NCBI RefSeq assembly: GCF_002272075.1
Contig: NZ_NPBJ01000013.1
Location: forward strand, 186,001-250,000
Source: Terribacillus saccharophilus
GTDB taxonomy: Bacteria > Bacillota > Bacilli > Bacillales > Amphibacillaceae
Direction: 5' to 3'
Length of the DNA stretch: 64,000 nucleotides
The notes beneath the pieces were generated by a model. The model saw only the letters and a program-made list of their open reading frames with translations. It ran no database searches and had not been told where the DNA came from. Of the stretch, positions 33,635 through 41,539 are shown in pieces. Position 1 is the first letter of the stretch; each line of letters begins with the position of its first letter. A program made the translations under genes and the position numbers.

Positions 33635-34357
33635 TCAATTAGCGTAATTAAAAAGCCGCCCTGGCTCCCGTAGGCCCTGGCGACTAATCTTCGGATTTAA
33701 CGTATATTGAGCCGATCGTCTTCCGATAACTTTCAGCTCCTCGACCGTAACCTTGTATTTGTTCCAGTCGTATTTCATTCCGCATAGTGATTCGTTAATC
33801 TTGACCATACCTTTCCGATCAGATAAAAGTTGAACTTCTCTTTTCGGGACAAATAGTATAGTCGCTGTAGTTATATCGTAGTTAGTCTCCGAAGGGTGCA
33901 GCACGGCGACAAGATAATCGTATATGCTATTCGTGCCGATACCGCTGATTGAATACTGTTTTCCTGATAGCCTAGCCATTTTACATTCAATCTTCGTCAA
34001 ATCGCTTAAGATAATGTCGTGGCCCTTTTCGGAATGTTTCGTTTTCTTCCCGCCCATAATTTCCGCTAGAGCCTTTTCGGTATACTCACCAGGAAGTTCT
34101 TTAGAATGATCTATAGGACGTAATCCGTGCTTGACTAGTCCTTTAAAACAACTAAGGAATACTACATCTTCATTTGTTGATACAACATCTATATCTTTCA
34201 GATGAAATATTGAACATTCGACTTTGTCAGTGGGTAAGCCAATACTTTCAGAAATTTCCGGAACGGTCGTAACATTCTTTACTTGAATGAATGAGAATAC
34301 TGCTAATTCATGTACGATCTTATTATCTAACTGACTAAGAATCTTAGATACACTCAT
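33635..34357 (-). CDS. Winged-helix protein with PD-(D/E)XK nuclease-like domain
   Basis: The protein has 240 aa. The N-terminal half looks like a winged helix (KIVHELAVFSFIQVKNVTTV, PEISESIGLPTDKVECSIFH). The C-terminal half contains GHDIILSDLTKIECKMARLS, where Asp, then Glu-x-Lys at the end of the next strand fits the D...ExK nuclease signature, followed by SGIGTNSIYDYLVAVLHPSE. This is a restriction-type fold, but no family is recognised. It is translationally coupled to the preceding 44-aa frame (TAATG) and precedes terS. Confidence 0.5.
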   Translation of the reverse strand: MSVSKILSQLDNKIVHELAVFSFIQVKNVTTVPEISESIGLPTDKVECSIFHLKDIDVVSTNEDVVFLSCFKGLVKHGLRPIDHSKELPGEYTEKALAEIMGGKKTKHSEKGHDIILSDLTKIECKMARLSGKQYSISGIGTNSIYDYLVAVLHPSETNYDITTATILFVPKREVQLLSDRKGMVKINESLCGMKYDWNKYKVTVEELKVIGRRSAQYTLNPKISRQGLREPGRLFNYAN

Positions 34358-34491
34358 TAACCACCATCCTCACTCTCCGTATTAAATGACTGTATTAAAC
34401 CATTGCTTCGGCTTACGCCTTCAGCCATTAATTTTCTTATCTGGAGATACTTTTTACGTATTAAAGACCTCCGAAATGTGTAAAACGGCAT
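34357..34491 (-). CDS. 44-aa protein with a helix-turn-helix-like end
   Basis: The minus-strand frame from ATG 34491 reads RRSLIRKKYLQIRKLMAEGV followed by SRSNGLIQSF. Its stop overlaps the next start as TAATG. A strong CGGAGGT lies inside the frame and not before the ATG, so the true start may be a rarer codon near 34464. It is supported only by coupling and the helix-like pattern. Confidence 0.35.
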   Translation of the reverse strand: MPFYTFRRSLIRKKYLQIRKLMAEGVSRSNGLIQSFNTESEDGG

Positions 34492-34790
34492 AAAAATAGC
34501 CCGATTCCCGGCTGCAGGATGTGGGCCTAGTTATTTCTTTTATTAAGTTCTTTCCTCCGACTAATATCTATTTCATTCTACTTTTCGGAGGCACTTATAA
34601 TTTCAATCTCTAATGTATTTAGATAAGTATATGACAGGTTATTTTCGAAGAAAATGTTCTGTAGAGGAAGCGTTCTTTGCTTCCGATAAGGTTCTCGCAA
34701 TTATTATTCTTTTTAAATCGTTATTATTAAAATAGTTCTTTTTATATTCCCGCTTATAGGACTTGATTAAATCCTGTTAGTGGGACTTAA
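34492..34790. other. Intergenic region with iteron-like palindromes
   Basis: No gene is visible between the 44-aa frame and the 141-aa gene. The right part (from 34749) carries the repeated palindromes listed separately. The remainder is AT-rich DNA that could host an origin or promoter. Confidence 0.45.
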
Positions 34791-34815
34791 TTAAATCCCG
34801 CTTGCAGGATTTTGG
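34749..34815. repeat. Iteron-like direct and inverted repeats, candidate origin or operator
   Basis: Two 18-bp near-palindromes, AGGACTTGATTAAATCCT (34758-34775) and GGGACTTAATTAAATCCC (34782-34799), are 24 bp apart. A direct repeat, CCCGCTTATAGGAC / CCCGCTTGCAGGAT, has a 48-bp period. They overlap the 3' end of the wHTH gene at 34791, which may bind them. Confidence 0.55.
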
Positions 34816-35216
34816 CTAGTTTCCTTGCTTTCATAAAGAGGCATATACATTTTTTTAGCATGGCCATTACGTGGTACCTTACGCGTTATCATCAAGCCTT
34901 CGGTTTCTAGTACGTCGAAAAGTCCTTTAATACGATCTTTGTGCAATCCGGTATCTTCTATTATTTTCTTTACGGTTGGGTACGCCCAATAATATTCAGC
35001 CGTATCACTCAGACCATTTACGTAAGCATGACAGTACATATACAGTGTAAGACAGTCACGAGCGGTTTGTCCATCGTATTTTTCCTTTAGTTCCGGCAAT
35101 ACCTCTCTATATATCCGGTGTGGTATCGGAGCATATTTTCCGTTTTCAAGAACAGCTTGTTTTTGACGTTTTGCTTCACGTTGTAACCCCGTCAATTTCG
35201 ATTCATTTGCCGACAT
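34791..35216 (-). CDS. Phage winged-helix protein (replication initiation / DnaD-like N-terminal)
   Basis: The protein has 141 aa. A basic N-terminus (LQREAKRQKQAVLENGKYAP) is followed by a winged helix with PTVKKIIEDTGLHKDRIKGL then FDVLETEGLMITRK. This pattern matches phage replication-initiator or DnaD-type N-domains without the ATP-binding partner. The iteron-like repeats over its end support a DNA-binding, possibly origin-recognition role. That role is inference. Confidence 0.55.
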   Translation of the reverse strand: MSANESKLTGLQREAKRQKQAVLENGKYAPIPHRIYREVLPELKEKYDGQTARDCLTLYMYCHAYVNGLSDTAEYYWAYPTVKKIIEDTGLHKDRIKGLFDVLETEGLMITRKVPRNGHAKKMYMPLYESKETSQNPASGI

Positions 35217-35251
35217 TTCGCCTCAAATCCCTTCGCCTTATTTAATTTCGC

Positions 35252-35437
35252 TTAGTTAGCTTTACGGATCTCTTCGTACTTGTCCATACCCGCTCTGAAT
35301 TCCGGTGTACGTTCGAACATGGTGAACTTTTTCATATTGTTCGGATTAATCGCTTGTGTGATCGGTGTCAAACCGCAATCCTTAATTAAGAAACGCGCAA
35401 CATTGCCGCTATAAACGAATGCAATTTTCTCTTTCAT
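35252..35437 (-). CDS. 61-aa hypothetical protein (DUF5659-like)
   Basis: The start ATG 35437 has AGGAAG nine bases upstream; the longer frame to 35584 has no such site and compositionally poor N-terminal sequence. The 61-aa product reads AFVYSGNVARFLIKDCGLTP then ITQAINPNNMKKFTMFERT. It resembles small Firmicute proteins that sit near replication and recombination genes in phages and plasmids. The function is not known. Confidence 0.55.
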   Translation of the reverse strand: MKEKIAFVYSGNVARFLIKDCGLTPITQAINPNNMKKFTMFERTPEFRAGMDKYEEIRKAN

Positions 35438-35587
35438 TCCGACACACTTCCTATTCGCTTTATTTGGAAACAAGCGCCAATGACTCCGACCTTGCTTACT
35501 GCCTGTCATGGCGCCTTGCTGCGTTCCGTGGGTAAGCTCGCAACCTTGTTCCCTTGTAATCCTATTAGGGGTGATGTTAGTCATTTT

Positions 35588-36550
35588 TTAGGCTTCTAGC
35601 CTATTTTTTACCGTTTCTATAAGATTATCATTCTGCAGCCATTCGGTAAATTGTTCGAGTGTATTTTCGCCGTACCCATGCTTGCGGTGGAAGTCAACGT
35701 GACAGTCACGACATAGCACGATACCGTTATTCGGATTCGTTCGTAGCTCCTCGTAAGCTCCGAAACTATATACGTGATGTACTTCCGGCTTTTCATCGCT
35801 CTTGCACGCCTGGCATTCGTGATTATCGCGCTTTAGTACATCTCGACGGAATTGCGCATACTTGGCGTCTCTGCGTGCCTCTGCGAGCGCCTGGCGCTCC
35901 TCGTCGGTCATGTCGGCGTTATAAAAATGCGACTTTTCACCACGGCGAGATTCCGAATTTGCAATGCGGGAACACTCTGTACATCTCCGACCGGTATCCT
36001 TGAAATTTTTCGGTATCATTGAGAACACGTGCCCATCCGGGCAGAGAAACGTTGTTTTCTTCGTATTTTTTTCGTATTCACCGATTAACTTATAGCCCGG
36101 TGCATTTTCGATTACCCATGCATTAAATCGTTCGGTATTCCATACGATTGGCTTGCCGCCTTTACGCCTCATAACGTTATCGTATGACTTATCTACGCGT
36201 GTTCCAGCTTGATTAATCACCGGTACTTTTACTCGGGAAGGAGTTACATCGTCGACAACCAAATCTTTAGATGTAAAGGTGTAAGTATATCCCAGCTCTT
36301 TTAAGCGATTAGTGAATGAAACGTAAGTATGAGCAGCCTTTTCGATTTTACTACACTTCCAGCAACCCAGTGATCGCTTTAACCTTACATTATCGGGCCT
36401 TTTTGTCAGATGTGTTCCACAATCATTACATACAACTTCCACCGGTTGGCAGTTATTAATTACCTCTCCCACTCTTGTATATTTAGAGTTTGTTTTTGTC
36501 ACTAATTCCTGCTCGAATCTTTCATTGCTCCATCTCTTTAAATTAGTCAT
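35588..36550 (-). CDS. HNH endonuclease with zinc-ribbon repeats
   Basis: The 320-aa protein starts after CAGGAGG. Two Cys-rich zinc-ribbon-like segments (VCNDCGTHLTKRP, GCWKCSKIEK, CPDGHVFSMIP, CTECSRIA) precede an HNH domain with LKRDNHECQACKSDEKPEVH, HHVYSF and GIVLCRDCHVDFHRKHGYG. Similar free-standing HNH proteins act as homing or nicking endonucleases in phages. It is separated from the next gene upstream by a terminator. Confidence 0.82.
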   Translation of the reverse strand: MTNLKRWSNERFEQELVTKTNSKYTRVGEVINNCQPVEVVCNDCGTHLTKRPDNVRLKRSLGCWKCSKIEKAAHTYVSFTNRLKELGYTYTFTSKDLVVDDVTPSRVKVPVINQAGTRVDKSYDNVMRRKGGKPIVWNTERFNAWVIENAPGYKLIGEYEKNTKKTTFLCPDGHVFSMIPKNFKDTGRRCTECSRIANSESRRGEKSHFYNADMTDEERQALAEARRDAKYAQFRRDVLKRDNHECQACKSDEKPEVHHVYSFGAYEELRTNPNNGIVLCRDCHVDFHRKHGYGENTLEQFTEWLQNDNLIETVKNRLEA

Positions 36551-36578
36551 TGGTCTTGTTTCCTCCTGATTTGAGCAA

Positions 36579-36615
36579 CAAAAAAAGGCCCGCTGAAATT
36601 AATCAGCGAAGCCTT
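36579..36615 (-). terminator. Terminator after the 36722 gene
   Basis: On the minus strand CGCTGA and TCAGCG form the core stem inside GGCTT/GGGCC, followed by TTTTTTT. It ends transcription from the sigma-like gene before the HNH gene. Confidence 0.75.
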
Positions 36616-36721
36616 TACTTTTGCTTTTTTATTTGATAAGATATAAATTGGATAAAATTATACTTATTTGGTTAATTACGAAAAATAAAAAAGATAGTCC
36701 ATCGATTGTTATAATCAAGGA

Positions 36722-37981
36722 CTATCGTAGTTCGTTTCTATTTCCGTGAGCGTCTAACGCGTAAATTTTACATGCATTCTCTTCTCCGGGTTCTATCGTC
36801 TGTGTAAGCGCCCCTGCTGCATCGTATACATAACACGGTTGCGTATCAGTGAATTCTTTGTACTTGCGGTTCCTTGCGGCGTTTGCAGCCTTTCTTTCCG
36901 GATTCCTCTTTATCTTAGCTTTATCACTTTCTACCGAAAGAGCATCGGTAAGGTCGGCGACTCGTTCTTCTGCTGCATATACCACTTTCGAAAGTAACTC
37001 GGAGCTAAGTTTTTTTCCGTTATCGGATAGTGCCGTAGCAAACTCGGTAGTTAATCGCGCATTGCCCGTCAGAAGGTCATACACGAAGTCTATAACGGGT
37101 TCTTTGTCGGCTAACTTCTTACCCTTTTCCTCGATAATAACGTCCTCTCTGGCTTGCGAGCGCAGCCATTCAGTCAATCTCTTATTCTGCGTATCTAGCT
37201 CATCATCATTAGCGATAGACAAAAATTCCGTCCATTTCGATTCCTCTTCGATCATATCTAAATCATGTATACCGATATTCAACTTTTCCCACGCTTTCAA
37301 GGTCCGATCACTAATGCGCCCTTTCATATGGCTAAGATTGTTTCGATCAAATCCGGCCAATTCCCGGAAGTCGTCGACCTCTACATAGTCGGTATCTTTC
37401 GCCATGTCCACCGATAAGCTGTCGATGAAGTCATTTTGGCGTCTTGTAAGGACCGTATCGCGATTTTTACGGAACCACTCGAGAAACGGGTTACGTGCAT
37501 ATTCGTATGATTGAGCGAAGTATGAATCTTCGACTGTATCCATCACCGTACCTACTTCGCTACCGTTACGATCGTATATCGGTCTGTCTAACGATTCGAA
37601 ATCGATAGTTACGTAGCTTAAACGGCCAGTTTCCGGATCATACATGCGCTTTGTGTTTGGATTGATTATTGGAGGAAGCTCGTGTTCAAGTTTAATGCAA
37701 ATGGCTTTAACGACCCTGTTAAGGTTGTGTACGTCTTGTCCATTCGCCACGTCTTCCCAAGAAGCGTTATCTTGTAATTTAAATTCAAGTAAGGCCTCCC
37801 ATGCTAGCGAAGCTGCGGAAGCGACTACCTCTTGTTCAGAAAAGGAATTTTGTTTCGAAAAACCTAATACAATAGATTGTACCGTCCTTGATATTTTAGG
37901 ATGCTTCGGGACAATAGAGAAGTTCACATCATTGTACTTTCTTTCGAACAACACTTCTTCAAACAGCTTTGTTTTTTCCAA
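36722..37981 (-). CDS. Hypothetical phage protein with sigma-70 region-4-like segment
   Basis: A TTG at 37981 with GGGAGG eight bases upstream is preferred; the frame is open to 38065. It gives 419 aa. The middle reads LTRRQNDFIDSLSVDMAKDT, then VDDFRELAGFDRNNLSHMKG and RISDRTLKAWEKLNI, close in pattern to the helix-turn-helix of sigma region 4. The N-terminus has SEQEVVASAASLAWEALLEF, reminiscent of a region-2 helix. It may be a phage sigma or anti-terminator controlling the structural operon, but no family match is certain. Confidence 0.5.
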   Translation of the reverse strand: MEKTKLFEEVLFERKYNDVNFSIVPKHPKISRTVQSIVLGFSKQNSFSEQEVVASAASLAWEALLEFKLQDNASWEDVANGQDVHNLNRVVKAICIKLEHELPPIINPNTKRMYDPETGRLSYVTIDFESLDRPIYDRNGSEVGTVMDTVEDSYFAQSYEYARNPFLEWFRKNRDTVLTRRQNDFIDSLSVDMAKDTDYVEVDDFRELAGFDRNNLSHMKGRISDRTLKAWEKLNIGIHDLDMIEEESKWTEFLSIANDDELDTQNKRLTEWLRSQAREDVIIEEKGKKLADKEPVIDFVYDLLTGNARLTTEFATALSDNGKKLSSELLSKVVYAAEERVADLTDALSVESDKAKIKRNPERKAANAARNRKYKEFTDTQPCYVYDAAGALTQTIEPGEENACKIYALDAHGNRNELR

Positions 37982-38350
37982 TATAACTGCCTCCCTAATA
38001 AATTCGCATAATTTGCAGTCGTTTTTTGACTGCCATGTTTTAAAAATGACTAAGCAACTAAGCAATAATTAAGCATGGAGCACTTTTCAAAACGCGCGGG
38101 CCATCCTTACCCATTTTCGGAGGGATCTTTTACGCCCCTTCACAAGAAGACAGGGGCTAAAAGTCCTGTAGGAAATGGGTAAGGATGGGTGTTTCTAATA
38201 AAAGAGGCGGAGCTTGCGACGACTCACCCACGTACTTTTAATCTTTTAGAAAAAAAATACGACTACCGAGGGCAGCCGTTGTTTTTGAACCGCCTATACA
38301 ATGTGTTTGACGTGTTCCAAACCGAGTTTGTACGTTTTAGGCGTTAATTT
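37982..38350. other. Intergenic region with nested palindrome
   Basis: No gene is supported. The main feature is the 89-nt nested inverted repeat at 38101-38189. The rest is AT-rich and may include the promoter of the sigma-like gene (read to the left). Confidence 0.45.
38101..38189. repeat. Nested inverted repeat forming a long hairpin
   Basis: CCATCCTTACCCATTT (38101-38116) and AAATGGGTAAGGATGG (38174-38189) are a perfect 16-bp inverted repeat. Inside it, CTTTTA/TAAAAG and CCCCT/AGGGG form a second stem around TTCACAAGAAGAC. Such structure could be an RNA element or a single-strand initiation signal. No long T-run follows on either strand, so it is not a simple terminator. Confidence 0.6.
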
Positions 38351-38611
38351 TTAGCATTCCGCAGATATCCATTGGAGGGAAGGCGTCTCGTCCGTGACCT
38401 GGTATCGGTTTACTAACTCACCGGCGATGTAATCGAGCGTAGACATTTCGCCGAAACTATCGATAAGACGCTCTTTCAGCCAGTCCGGCATAGGATAAGC
38501 GTTAAGGTAAAGCTCGGCTAATACCGTTTCTGCCTTGCAGCGATCTTCTAGAGAGCGGTTAGTATCGTGAATAACCGATTGCAAGTGATTTACCGTTTGC
38601 ATATCGCTCAT
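38351..38611 (-). CDS. Hypothetical early protein (86 aa)
   Basis: The start overlaps the stop of the preceding gene as TAATG with AAGGGAG upstream. It is helical and acidic (VNHLQSVIHDTNRSLEDRCK, WLKERLIDSFGEMSTLDYIA). It forms a two-gene operon with the 111-aa gene. The family is not recognised. Confidence 0.55.
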   Translation of the reverse strand: MSDMQTVNHLQSVIHDTNRSLEDRCKAETVLAELYLNAYPMPDWLKERLIDSFGEMSTLDYIAGELVNRYQVTDETPSLQWISAEC

Positions 38612-38946
38612 TATTCCGCACTCCCTTCGATTCTTTGCTGCGTTAGTTTTATTCCCGCCCGGATAAAGTCCGCCAAGCTAGCGCCACTTCCGATTACCTT
38701 CGCAAGCATGTCCGCTTTTTCGTCGAGCGTAGTGAATAGTAGTGCGAATAATTCGTTACAATCCGCCTCTAACGTAACCGTACCGTCCTGGATGTTAGTC
38801 GCCGGGTAGAACGTGATTTCCTCGCCGCCTTCGACTACCATTAAGAGGGAACCTCCGTCGATTAGCGTGCCTTCTGCGAAATTAGAAACGATTTGTCCGA
38901 ACTCATTGCGAAACTTTCTATTTACCTTGACTTGATTGTTTGTCAT
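38611..38946 (-). CDS. Hypothetical early protein (111 aa)
   Basis: It has N-terminal beta-strands (QVKVNRKFRNEFGQIVSNFA, LLMVVEGGEEITFYPATNI) and a C-terminal helix (LAKVIGSGASLADFIRAGIK). It is coupled to the 86-aa gene. The profile resembles small early phage proteins; no function is assigned. Confidence 0.55.
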   Translation of the reverse strand: MTNNQVKVNRKFRNEFGQIVSNFAEGTLIDGGSLLMVVEGGEEITFYPATNIQDGTVTLEADCNELFALLFTTLDEKADMLAKVIGSGASLADFIRAGIKLTQQRIEGSAE

Positions 38947-39158
38947 AATGAAATTAGTCCTTTCGGTTTAGGATTGAGCGACCCTGTTCCAGCAGAGTCA
39001 CGGTATATTAAGCCGGTAGATTTATTTATTGTTTAAGCGTGATCTCTTTAGCGGGAGAGTTTGTAATATATTCGGCGAAGTGTTCCAGCACTATCGCCTC
39101 GGTAATTGCAGTTACCGTAAGTATTGCCGGATAGTTGCCGCTATCCAGCTGGGCCGAG

Positions 39159-39242
39159 TTAGAAAGCTATACGAAGTGCTACATATAAACCGAACATTAC
39201 TACGCCGTACATTACCGGCATTGCGAATCGTGGGTTTGTCAT
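39159..39242 (-). CDS. 27-aa single-helix membrane peptide
   Basis: The frame from ATG 39242, behind GGTGAAAAG, reads TNPRFAMPVMYGVVMFGLYV followed by ALRIAF. It has one hydrophobic helix. It lies upstream of the 111-aa gene on the same strand. It is small and could be incidental. Confidence 0.35.
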   Translation of the reverse strand: MTNPRFAMPVMYGVVMFGLYVALRIAF

Positions 39243-39448
39243 TCTTTTCACCGTCCTTTATAATCGCTATTGCAGTAGCGATCAGAGTTATATGATTGCG
39301 ATTGCCGTCAGGTGGGTTCGTAGTTCTGAATTCGGAATCTCGAACCTTGAATCAAGTATAGAATTACCAGCCGGTAAAGTCAACGCATATAAGGCGGTAT
39401 TTAGTGATTTGAAAAATAAACAAAACGGTGAATTAATGGAGGTACGAA

Positions 39449-39694
39449 ATGGCGGTTGTAGTGGAGATTCGATTAAAAGAACTGTTGAAAGAGCGTGGCA
39501 TAACGCAAGAAGAGCTTTGGAATATGTCGAAGGAAGATTCCAACGACCCCAAAACCGCAACTCTAGCGAAGTCTTCGATCAGTGAAATGTGTAATAACGT
39601 AAGACAGTCGATAAATAAGAAGCATATCGCAGCCGTGGTCGAGCTCTTAGATATCGAAGATATAAACGAACTTATAATAATACGGAAAGAATAG
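39449..39694 (+). CDS. XRE-family helix-turn-helix regulator (81 aa)
   Basis: The start has GGAGGT upstream. The HTH is RLKELLKERGITQEELWNMS, with SSISEMCNNVRQSINKKHIA following. It faces opposite to the early genes, the usual layout of a Cro/CI-type repressor beside a divergent promoter. Its terminator is at 39698-39718. The prophage carries a second such protein at 43759. Confidence 0.78.
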   Translation: MAVVVEIRLKELLKERGITQEELWNMSKEDSNDPKTATLAKSSISEMCNNVRQSINKKHIAAVVELLDIEDINELIIIRKE

Positions 39695-39697
39695 GCG

Positions 39698-39718
39698 CCT
39701 TGCCGGGCGTCTTTTTTC
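39698..39718 (+). terminator. Terminator of the 39449 regulator
   Basis: GGCGCC and GGGCGTC form a short stem followed by TTTTTT. Confidence 0.65.
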
Positions 39719-39828
39719 ATGCCTAAATCCTAAATGTCGCGACGTCGCGACATATTACAACGTTATAACCCGCGCCGCACATCCGGCATCCTCCGCCATC
39801 TTCCGAAGCATGACCCGTCAAGAAAAAA

Positions 39829-39870
39829 AAAGCGCCGATGCCTTAGCATTAGCGCTATTTCTTCGATATA
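39829..39870 (-). terminator. Terminator after the inner integrase
   Basis: On the minus strand GCGCTAATGC pairs imperfectly with GCATCGGCGC and is followed by nine T. It lies about 85 bp beyond the integrase stop. Confidence 0.75.
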
Positions 39871-39953
39871 AGTCGTTCCGGTTATTAAAGTATCTCTAAC
39901 GGATAGAATTACGCTTGGACGTCCGAACAATTCCGAATGCGATAAATCGTACG

Positions 39954-41030
39954 CTAAAAATCAGAATCTATATTTCTTTTTCTCTTACGTGGCTTATTCA
40001 ATTTTCCTATTACCTTATTTATCGCTGAGTGAGCCGATTGCTGGCGCGCTACTGACTTCTCGGACGGATGCGTATATCGCTGAACCATTCGCATATCGGA
40101 ATGTCCGAGGATCATCTGCAAGTGGCGGATATCCCCGCCATCTTCGAGAAACATTGTCGCAGCTGTATGGCGCAATATATGCGGATGCACTTTCTTTGTA
40201 ATGCCCGCCTTTTTCGCGTAAGCTATAAGCCGTTTACGGAAATGGTTTCGCTCCATTGGCTCTCCATAATTAGTAAGGAAAATATGATTTGTATCAAAGT
40301 CAGTTTTATTTTCTGCGTAGAGCTCCTTAATTAATTTTATGGTCCTAACTTGTAGCATTATCGTTCTTGCCCTTCTACTTTTAGCAATAGCTGCTGGAAT
40401 TGTTACCGCATTACTATATAAATCAAAGTCTTGAATTTGTAGTCGTTGTGCTTCACCTATACGCATCATGCTATCAACAAGTAAGTACATGAGTACATAA
40501 TCTCGAAATTCCGGAAAGGAAATTTGATTAGGCGCCATTAAAAGTCTACGTAGTTCATCTTCATTTAGGACGCTGATATTCGATTCTTCTTTCCGAAGGT
40601 TCTTCACTCCTTCCATTGGATTCTCATTTATACCCTTTTCATCGACCAGACAGCCGAAAAACACCCGTAATGTTTTAAGTCTCGTATTTACCGTCTCTAT
40701 CGACAAGCCTACTGTCTGTGACGATTTTGGAAGGAATTTATGATTTTCCCAGCGGACTGCTTCTTCTCGCATATATCGAATGTAATCACGGCAAACTTTC
40801 CGATCGATTTCGGATATTGAGATATACGGATACCTCATATCTAAAAAACGCTTAAAGAATTTATAGTTATTTCTGTATTGCTCTAATGTAGATGAGGCCT
40901 TACCTTCGGCAGTTTTGATGTCATAAAATAAATCAAAATATTCATCAAGTGTCTGCGTAACATAGTTAGTCCTTATCTGTTTAGGACTTATTCCTTTTCT
41001 AGCATTACCTCTATTTCTTTTCCTCACCAT
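39954..41030 (-). CDS. Tyrosine recombinase, inner copy
   Basis: ATG 41030 follows GAGGTG; the frame can begin with GTG at 41036. It gives 358 aa. The core-binding domain (TLEQYRNNYKFFKRFLDMRY) precedes a catalytic domain with MMRIGEAQRLQIQD (Arg I), HPHILRHTAATMFLE (HxLR) and ILGHSDMRMVQRYTHP (His and Tyr nucleophile). It is 5 kb inside the right attachment site, so it is probably not the enzyme that integrated this prophage. It may be a resolvase, an excision factor or a leftover. Confidence 0.88.
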   Translation of the reverse strand: MVRKRNRGNARKGISPKQIRTNYVTQTLDEYFDLFYDIKTAEGKASSTLEQYRNNYKFFKRFLDMRYPYISISEIDRKVCRDYIRYMREEAVRWENHKFLPKSSQTVGLSIETVNTRLKTLRVFFGCLVDEKGINENPMEGVKNLRKEESNISVLNEDELRRLLMAPNQISFPEFRDYVLMYLLVDSMMRIGEAQRLQIQDFDLYSNAVTIPAAIAKSRRARTIMLQVRTIKLIKELYAENKTDFDTNHIFLTNYGEPMERNHFRKRLIAYAKKAGITKKVHPHILRHTAATMFLEDGGDIRHLQMILGHSDMRMVQRYTHPSEKSVARQQSAHSAINKVIGKLNKPRKRKRNIDSDF

Positions 41031-41132
41031 TATCACCTCATTTTTACCTTCGACAAAAAACGTAAATAACCTTTAAAACCTTGATTTGACGGCGTTTAAC
41101 GAAGGTTAACGACCCTTAACGGAGAAAATTAG

Positions 41133-41161
41133 TTTACAGTATGAGAACCAAGCGTTATGAT
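41133..41161 (+). promoter_or_regulatory. Promoter of the YolD operon
   Basis: TTTACA and TATGAT are 17 bp apart (41133-41138 and 41156-41161). The SOS box begins 11 bp downstream of the -10 box. Confidence 0.6.
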
Positions 41162-41171
41162 AATATTATAA

Positions 41172-41183
41172 GAACAAACGTTC
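41172..41183 (+). promoter_or_regulatory. SOS (LexA) box GAAC-AAAC-GTTC
   Basis: GAACAAACGTTC is a full Bacillus-type LexA operator (GAAC-N4-GTTC). A degenerate half-match, GAACCAAGCGTT at 41145-41156, overlaps the promoter spacer. DNA damage would derepress the downstream genes. Confidence 0.78.
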
Positions 41184-41202
41184 TGTAATGGAGGTGTAAG
41201 GA

Positions 41203-41520
41203 ATGAACGAGCGCGGATCAATTAAGTGGACTTCGTTAATGTTGCCGGAGCATATTCAGGAGCTAAAGCAGCTTAGGCAGCGTCAGTACGATGTCAATCA
41301 ACCGATATTATCGGAGGACCAACAGGAGGAAATACAGCGGAAAGTTCGTGAGGCTTACGAAAGTCAAGCACCTGTTACCGTTGAGTATTACGAGAACAAG
41401 CGCATTCATTCCGTAAGTGGTACAATAGATAAGGTAAATATTGGCATGCGACGTATTGAAATAAGTAGCAGCACCGGTTTGGATTATGTTAATTTCACCT
41501 CATTAATAAGTCTTATATAA
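41203..41520 (+). CDS. YolD-like family protein
   Basis: The 105-aa protein starts after GGAGGTG. NERGSIKWTSLMLPEHIQEL is the YolD N-terminal signature, and the C-terminus has a beta-fold (VTVEYYENKRIHSVSGTIDK). YolD proteins usually sit with a Y-family DNA polymerase (UvrX) as SOS-induced mutagenesis pairs. Here no polymerase follows; the next gene is a membrane protein. The SOS box upstream fits the family's control. Confidence 0.85.
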   Translation: MNERGSIKWTSLMLPEHIQELKQLRQRQYDVNQPILSEDQQEEIQRKVREAYESQAPVTVEYYENKRIHSVSGTIDKVNIGMRRIEISSSTGLDYVNFTSLISLI

Positions 41521-41539
41521 ATAAAAAGGAGCTTGCTAA

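Noticed and set aside
35438-35584. N-terminal extension of the 61-aa gene (110 aa in total)
   Set aside because: The extension lacks a ribosome-binding site and is compositionally odd; the internal Met has AGGAAG at proper spacing.
39029-39154. Possible 40-codon minus-strand frame after the 27-aa peptide (ending EITLKQ)
   Set aside because: The frame looks protein-like, but no ATG, GTG or TTG with a ribosome-binding site opens it and a stop lies just upstream.
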